This document shows positions 60,316 through 64,000 of a DNA stretch of 64,000 bases, piece by piece; position 1 is the stretch's first letter, and each line of letters begins with the position of its first letter. The notes under the pieces were generated by a model. It ran no database searches, had not been told where the DNA came from, and saw only the letters and a list, made by a program, of their open reading frames with translations. The translations under genes and the position numbers were made by a program. Source of the DNA: Prevotella sp. (lineage in GTDB: Bacteria; Bacteroidota; Bacteroidia; Bacteroidales; Bacteroidaceae); assembly GCA_017650905.1 (NCBI GenBank), contig JAGCDZ010000010.1:30792-94791 (forward strand), written 5' to 3'.

Positions 60316-61179
60316 CTAATCAACATTCTGACGATAATAGACAGCCCCCTGTTCGTTCTTCAGGCTACGGGTATTGGAATCATACTCATAGCATTCCTCC
60401 TCTGATTCCACACCTTTAACCTTCAGACAGATGGTATTTCCATTGATGGTATAAGTATACTCCGTAAAGTGAAGACTGCCAATCATGTTCCATGTGGCTG
60501 TGCCGTCTTTATTCAGACCGATTCGGCTCTCATTGCCACCTTTTTCATTAAAACTATCGTATATTCCAGCCATATTGGCATAAGTCAGTTCTGAAGCTTC
60601 CTCCACCGGTTCACTAAGATATTTCTGCATCGACTCCATATAGCTGAAGGAAGACTCTTTGCCATCGGAATCGTTGTAGAATTTGATGATGTCGTGTACA
60701 CGCCAGTCACCATCCTCATGGCAGAAGGCGAACTTCATGTGGACAGTCTGAACAGAACTATGAAGAATGAAGCCGACCGTTGCCCTACCCTTCTCTGTGT
60801 CCAACTGCTCAAACTGGATGTCACGAGCCTGCAGATCATCAGGATTTGCATCCTGCATCATCGTCCAATAGTCCTCATTGAAGAAACCGATTTCCTCCAC
60901 ACGAGCATCCTTCTCATTAACCGCAGCCACTGTGTCACGCCATGCATGACAGGCAAAACGTCCGTCAATGTCTGTTGCGTTATGGGAAGCGGCGGCATAC
61001 AGTTCGTTGATAATGCCGACAATTTCTTCCTTTGCTTTCAGCGCCGTTGAGTCGGCCGTCTGACCTTGTTGACTGATACTGTCAAGAACAGCTGCATCAG
61101 CACCTTCCGTCTGGGTTTTCTTGCCTCCGCAGGCTGAAATTATCAGTAGCAAGGTGGCAAATAAGATATACTTTTTCAT
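60316..61179 (-). CDS. Lipoprotein of unknown function
   Basis: 287 residues. The signal peptide is YILFATLLLIISACGGK with a lipidation Cys. The mature part has two similar-sized halves: the first (about 40-190) includes LYAAASHNATDIDGRFACHAWRD and IKFYNDSDGKESSF; the second (about 195-287) resembles a small beta domain with YDSFNEKGGNESRIGLNKDG and YTYTINGNTICLKVKG. No catalytic motif. The start overlaps the upstream membrane-protein stop as ATGA, so translation is probably coupled. Confidence 0.75.
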   Translation of the reverse strand: MKKYILFATLLLIISACGGKKTQTEGADAAVLDSISQQGQTADSTALKAKEEIVGIINELYAAASHNATDIDGRFACHAWRDTVAAVNEKDARVEEIGFFNEDYWTMMQDANPDDLQARDIQFEQLDTEKGRATVGFILHSSVQTVHMKFAFCHEDGDWRVHDIIKFYNDSDGKESSFSYMESMQKYLSEPVEEASELTYANMAGIYDSFNEKGGNESRIGLNKDGTATWNMIGSLHFTEYTYTINGNTICLKVKGVESEEECYEYDSNTRSLKNEQGAVYYRQNVD

Positions 61180-61376
61180 ATCTTTGTATATTTATAAACA
61201 GCCAATGTGGGTAGAATCACCAATAGCAATAGCGTAATCTCTACTAATACGTATGAGCCGAAATAGTCAACCAATGTCTGGAATTTCAGGACTCCATCAA
61301 CCAGAAAGACTAAAATGGCAAACCAGCAGAGGCAGAATATTGCAGCATACTTGATTTTTCGCTTCTTCAGTTTCAT
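61176..61376 (-). CDS. Small two-helix membrane protein
   Basis: 66 residues. Basic N-terminus (MKLKKRKIKY), then two hydrophobic helices (AAIFCLCWFAILVFLVDGVL and YVLVEITLLLLVILPTLAVY). The ATGA overlap with the lipoprotein gene and the four-base distance from a small ORF upstream mark it as the middle gene of a three-gene operon. Function unknown. Confidence 0.7.
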   Translation of the reverse strand: MKLKKRKIKYAAIFCLCWFAILVFLVDGVLKFQTLVDYFGSYVLVEITLLLLVILPTLAVYKYTKI

Positions 61377-61379
61377 ATA

Positions 61380-61529
61380 TTATTTGTATGGAATAACTTT
61401 CTCTTCCCAACTTTTCAGCTCTTTCAGGGTGTCGTTTTTCTGTACGGTGTAGGCTGTGCGGTATTTGGTCACACTATCGAGCATAACATTATTTGTGACA
61501 TACTTGTTGAAAAAAAATACTTTCTTCAT
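61380..61529 (-). CDS. Small 49-residue protein, first gene of the operon
   Basis: The reverse strand from ATG 61529 to TAA 61382 gives 49 residues beginning MKKVFFFNKYVTNNVMLDS and ending LKSWEEKVIPYK. It is short, basic and hydrophilic, with no domain. Its stop is three bases before the next ATG, and a TAAATTTG element lies 22 bases upstream of its own ATG. This packing is the main reason to believe it. Could be a cytosolic regulatory peptide or a decayed gene. Confidence 0.55.
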   Translation of the reverse strand: MKKVFFFNKYVTNNVMLDSVTKYRTAYTVQKNDTLKELKSWEEKVIPYK

Positions 61530-61550
61530 AAACTATCATAAATGTCGATG

Positions 61551-61558
61551 CAAATTTA
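61551..61558 (-). promoter_or_regulatory. -7 element of the small-protein/lipoprotein operon
   Basis: Reverse strand TAAATTTG. The -33 box is poor (TTAG at about the right distance). Confidence 0.5.
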
Positions 61559-61643
61559 CCAATTATTCCGTAATTATCACTAACTTTGCAAATATATTTT
61601 TTATGAATTTAGGTATTACATGAGCAGTAAGACAGGCTCATAA

Positions 61644-62264
61644 CTATCTGATGAAGTTCGTTCTCAACGGACTCTCCAACTCCGGATGCCCCTCTTCTCT
61701 GACATTGAGCTTACGAATCATCCAGGCCATGTTGCGGGCAAGAGTTCGCATGGTCTGCATGCCTTCCTCATCCTGTGCTGCCTGACCAGGTGTCTGACCA
61801 TATACAATGTTCCAGTACTGCGAACTGACAAGGGGCATATTCGACATCTCGAAATACTTGTTCAGACGGTCGAAGGCAGCTGATGCCCCACCCCTCCGAC
61901 ATACCACCACGCTGGCAGCAGGCTTGAAGCGCAGCTCACTGCTCAGAGAATAGAACACACGATCGAGCAAGGCACAGAGCGAACCATTCGGACCACCATA
62001 ATAGACAGGCGAACCAACAACCAATCCGTCGATACCATCCTTGACGGCTCTCCATACCCTATAATATAGATCATCATGGAAAGTACATCTTGCGCCATTC
62101 CTTCCACACATGCCACACGCGATGCAACCCTGCACAGCCTGCTTGCCGATGCCGATAATCTCGGTATCAACGCCCTCACTGTTCAGCGTCTTGGCCACCT
62201 CGCTCAACGCCGTGAACGTGTTACCATTGTCACGTGGACTTCCGTTTATCAATAAAACCTTCAT
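61644..62264 (-). CDS. Flavodoxin-fold NADPH-dependent FMN reductase-like protein
   Basis: 206 residues. VLLINGSPRDNGNTFTAL binds the FMN phosphate; CIACGMCGRNGARCTFHDDL near residue 47 has four cysteines as in iron-sulfur flavoproteins, which may bind a cluster; GSPVYYGGPNGSLCALLDRV lies over the isoalloxazine ring. The family carries out NAD(P)H-dependent reduction of small redox partners. It is divergent from the MBL gene with promoter elements for both in 62295-62332. Confidence 0.85.
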   Translation of the reverse strand: MKVLLINGSPRDNGNTFTALSEVAKTLNSEGVDTEIIGIGKQAVQGCIACGMCGRNGARCTFHDDLYYRVWRAVKDGIDGLVVGSPVYYGGPNGSLCALLDRVFYSLSSELRFKPAASVVVCRRGGASAAFDRLNKYFEMSNMPLVSSQYWNIVYGQTPGQAAQDEEGMQTMRTLARNMAWMIRKLNVREEGHPELESPLRTNFIR

Positions 62265-62294
62265 ATTATACCATTATTTTGTTAATTATGGCTG

Positions 62295-62302
62295 CAAATA
62301 TA
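62295..62302 (-). promoter_or_regulatory. -7 element of the flavodoxin-like gene
   Basis: Reverse strand TATATTTG, 31 bases upstream of the ATG; no TTTG at -33. Confidence 0.45.
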
Positions 62303-62324
62303 CGAAAAAAAGGAGAATTATGAG

Positions 62325-62332
62325 TACCTTTG
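62325..62332 (+). promoter_or_regulatory. -7 element of the MBL hydrolase gene
   Basis: TACCTTTG, 56 bases before the ATG; the -33 box is weak. Confidence 0.45.
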
Positions 62333-62387
62333 CAAATAAATTTGCTTTATTGCATCCGTATAGCATCATCCTTGTCATTGGATTTAT

Positions 62388-63182
62388 ATGAAGTGGACGG
62401 TATTATCTGATAATCGGAGCTGTGATGTTTCATTAGAGACAGAACACGGCTTATCTGTTTTGCTGGAGACCGACAAGTATCATATCTTGCTCGACTCCGG
62501 AGCCAGCGATGTCTTTATCCGTAATGCAATGCACTTAGGCATCGACCTCAGTACCATCGACTATGTATTTATCTCTCACGGTCATAGCGACCATGCAGGA
62601 GGATTAAGACACCTGATGATGATAAACCATCAGCTACAAGTCATCGTATCACCCGATGCAGTCAGCGGCAAATTCTTTTCTAAAAGACGGTATCTGCACA
62701 GCATCACAACAGAATGGCCAGAGGGGGATAGAAACAGATTCCTGATGATAGAACAGACCCAGCAAATAGCTGACAGCTTTTATATTATTGCCCATATCCC
62801 ACAAAAACAACCGATACCACAGGGAAACCAGCATCTGTTTGTGCAAAACGCGAATGACGACTATGTAAATGATGATTTCCGACATGAGTTGGCGCTATAT
62901 GTTGATGGCCTGCTCTTTACAGGCTGTGCCCATAGCGGACTTGAGAATATTCTGGCGGCTTGTCCATATCCCGTTAAGACCGTTGTCGGAGGATTCCATC
63001 TGCTTGATGACCATGAGACAGAGGAAGAACTCACCGAACTTGCAAAGAGACTGATAAAAGCTTATCCCAATACCCAGTTCTACACCAGCCATTGTACTGG
63101 TGATAAGGTCTTCGCTATACTAAAGACCGTGATGGGCAACCAACTTCATGCTTTTAGCTGTGGCATGACGATAACAGTATGA
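62388..63182 (+). CDS. MBL-fold metallo-hydrolase
   Basis: 264 residues. ILLDSGASDVFIRNAMHLG and VFISHGHSDHAGGLRHLM carry the HxHxDH metal motif; LLFTGCAHSGLENIL and GGFHLL and YTSHCTGDKVFAIL supply later His and Asp ligands and the substrate region. This subclass resembles the dihydropterin ribofuranosylaminobenzene phosphate synthase-type/MBL proteins common in anaerobes. The last 29 bases overlap the convergent TauE/SafE gene. Substrate unknown. Confidence 0.85.
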   Translation: MKWTVLSDNRSCDVSLETEHGLSVLLETDKYHILLDSGASDVFIRNAMHLGIDLSTIDYVFISHGHSDHAGGLRHLMMINHQLQVIVSPDAVSGKFFSKRRYLHSITTEWPEGDRNRFLMIEQTQQIADSFYIIAHIPQKQPIPQGNQHLFVQNANDDYVNDDFRHELALYVDGLLFTGCAHSGLENILAACPYPVKTVVGGFHLLDDHETEEELTELAKRLIKAYPNTQFYTSHCTGDKVFAILKTVMGNQLHAFSCGMTITV

Positions 63183-63891
63183 TTACACCACTCACGGCGA
63201 TGTAGGCATAGACGATATAGCGGAAGATACGGTTGGGAATGTGCTTGAACATATAGGCCCCCAAACTGGTGCCGATAACGACTCCGCCAATTCCGAAGCA
63301 ATAATCCGTCAGTACAGTTGTAGTCAGGAAACCATTGTAGGCTCTCACAACAGTCATCATCACATTACCCATGAGGAAGTAGGTCTGCGTCATGGCCATA
63401 TAGTGCTCCTTGGTAGGCTCCGACTGGATGAAGTAAAGCACAGCTGGCGGGCCTTGCATACCGAAGAAGCCTCCCATCAGTCCGCTGAATGTTCCTGCTG
63501 TCACCTGCACTTTCTTTGTTGTTGGCAATTTTATCTTCTGGCTAAACAGCGCAAAATAAATGCTAATAACAATCAGTGCCACCCCCAGGATTTGCTTCAG
63601 TATGAGGTCCTCAATGCGCGTTAGGGCAAAGATCGCTATCGTTGAGACCATGATAAACGTCAGTAGTATCGGCCACAGCCGATTCCAAGTGACGAAGTTC
63701 CGCTGTTTCCAAACAATGACAGCCGAGGTGGTGATGGCCAACAGCCCAGAAAGAGTCGTGGCCTCACCATATGTCGGCAGGAAGAACGGCAGCATCGTCA
63801 TGATGAAGATGCCAAAGCCGAAGCCCGTTGTACGCTGCACAAAACTTGCTCCGATACTTAGCAGGAATATGAAAAAAACAATGCTACTCAT
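63154..63891 (-). CDS. TauE/SafE-family permease
   Basis: About 245 residues from ATG 63891; the longer frame to 63948 starts in a TTGGCATTT repeat and is rejected. Seven or eight membrane helices with FVQRTTGFGFGIFIMTMLPF near the start and GTFSGLMGGFFGMQGPPAVLYF in the middle, the two conserved TauE/SafE half-repeat motifs. Such permeases export sulfite, sulfonates or organic anions. Its 3' end overlaps the MBL gene by 29 bases. The substrate is unknown. Confidence 0.87.
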   Translation of the reverse strand: MSSIVFFIFLLSIGASFVQRTTGFGFGIFIMTMLPFFLPTYGEATTLSGLLAITTSAVIVWKQRNFVTWNRLWPILLTFIMVSTIAIFALTRIEDLILKQILGVALIVISIYFALFSQKIKLPTTKKVQVTAGTFSGLMGGFFGMQGPPAVLYFIQSEPTKEHYMAMTQTYFLMGNVMMTVVRAYNGFLTTTVLTDYCFGIGGVVIGTSLGAYMFKHIPNRIFRYIVYAYIAVSGVIILLSSCHS

Positions 63892-63904
63892 AATTAATCC
63901 CAAG

Positions 63905-63932
63905 TTGGCATTTTGGCATTTTTGCATTTTTG
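63905..63932. repeat. TTGGCATTT-type repeat before the TauE/SafE gene
   Basis: Three near-tandem units with a period of about nine bases upstream of the preferred start. The remaining 63949-64000 is AT-only rich DNA with no gene seen. Confidence 0.6.
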
Positions 63933-64000
63933 TTTTTTTAGTTTGCATAAATAGGTTAGAAAATTAAATAGAATAGTTATAATTAATAATAATATATATA

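Noticed and set aside
1-64000. tRNA or rRNA genes
   Set aside because: I saw no cloverleaf-like segment or rRNA core sequence in the intergenic regions I read; a covariance-model search would be needed to exclude them firmly.

Overview
The window looks like a chromosomal segment of a Bacteroidota member, most likely Prevotellaceae. The evidence is repeated TTTG-N20-TAnnTTTG promoters, a UpxY-type NusG paralog heading a large polysaccharide operon, Bacteroidota-typical families (VirE/BT4734-like, DUF4143 and PDDEXK_9 ATPases, OmpA-like capsule proteins, a leu operon with a second LeuA-like gene) and operon spacers filled with short tandem repeats. Species cannot be fixed from sequence alone. 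Some calls are family-level only.

Region 1 (1-40.7 kb, all minus strand, read right to left) is one capsule/exopolysaccharide locus. A promoter at about 40.63 kb and a structured leader precede upxY (40.44 kb). Next come two OM/OmpA-like proteins, Wza, a Wzc tyrosine kinase with a (Tyr-Gly)11 tail, a CpsB-type PHP phosphatase, and the ABC exporter pair Wzm/Wzt. A nonulosonic-acid set follows (NeuB; a CMP-sugar synthetase fused to a HAD phosphatase; a candidate transferase), then a GT11 fucosyltransferase, GT2, GT4 and GT32 transferases, and phosphate/acyl decoration genes (phosphoethanolamine transferase, GDPD-like hydrolase, acetyltransferase, LicD, IspD/TarI-like, epimerase). The window edge cuts an EpsG-like polymerase. 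Genes of about 18-29.6 kb are AT-rich, and the composition changes inside wzt.

The operon is studded with intruders: a VirE/DUF6078 module with symmetrical terminal inverted repeats (15.38-18.19 kb), three AAA-ATPase genes of different families in different states of decay, a four-helix-bundle gene and a radical SAM gene. One intruder is bracketed by a 68-bp duplication of a glycosyltransferase 5' end, another by glycosyltransferase 3' ends. Hexanucleotide AACGnn tracts lie between and inside genes here.

Region 2 (40.7-50.9 kb) holds the leucine operon leuA-leuC-leuD-leuA2/cimA-like-leuB-TPR, preceded by a complete attenuation leader (28-codon leader peptide with four consecutive Ile codons, pause hairpin, antiterminator, terminator), then a WalJ-like MBL hydrolase and an Omp85/TamA-like lipoprotein.

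Region 3 (50.9-64 kb) is housekeeping and accessory: a SpoU RNA methyltransferase, the iorA-iorB-aminotransferase operon for aryl 2-oxoacids, a GNAT-zinc ribbon fusion, several lipoproteins, a TPR-SpoIIE phosphatase, a three-gene small-protein operon, a flavodoxin-like protein, a second MBL hydrolase and a TauE/SafE permease. Heptanucleotide repeats of differing sequence fill many operon spacers and intrude into some coding regions. No rRNA, tRNA or CRISPR array was seen.
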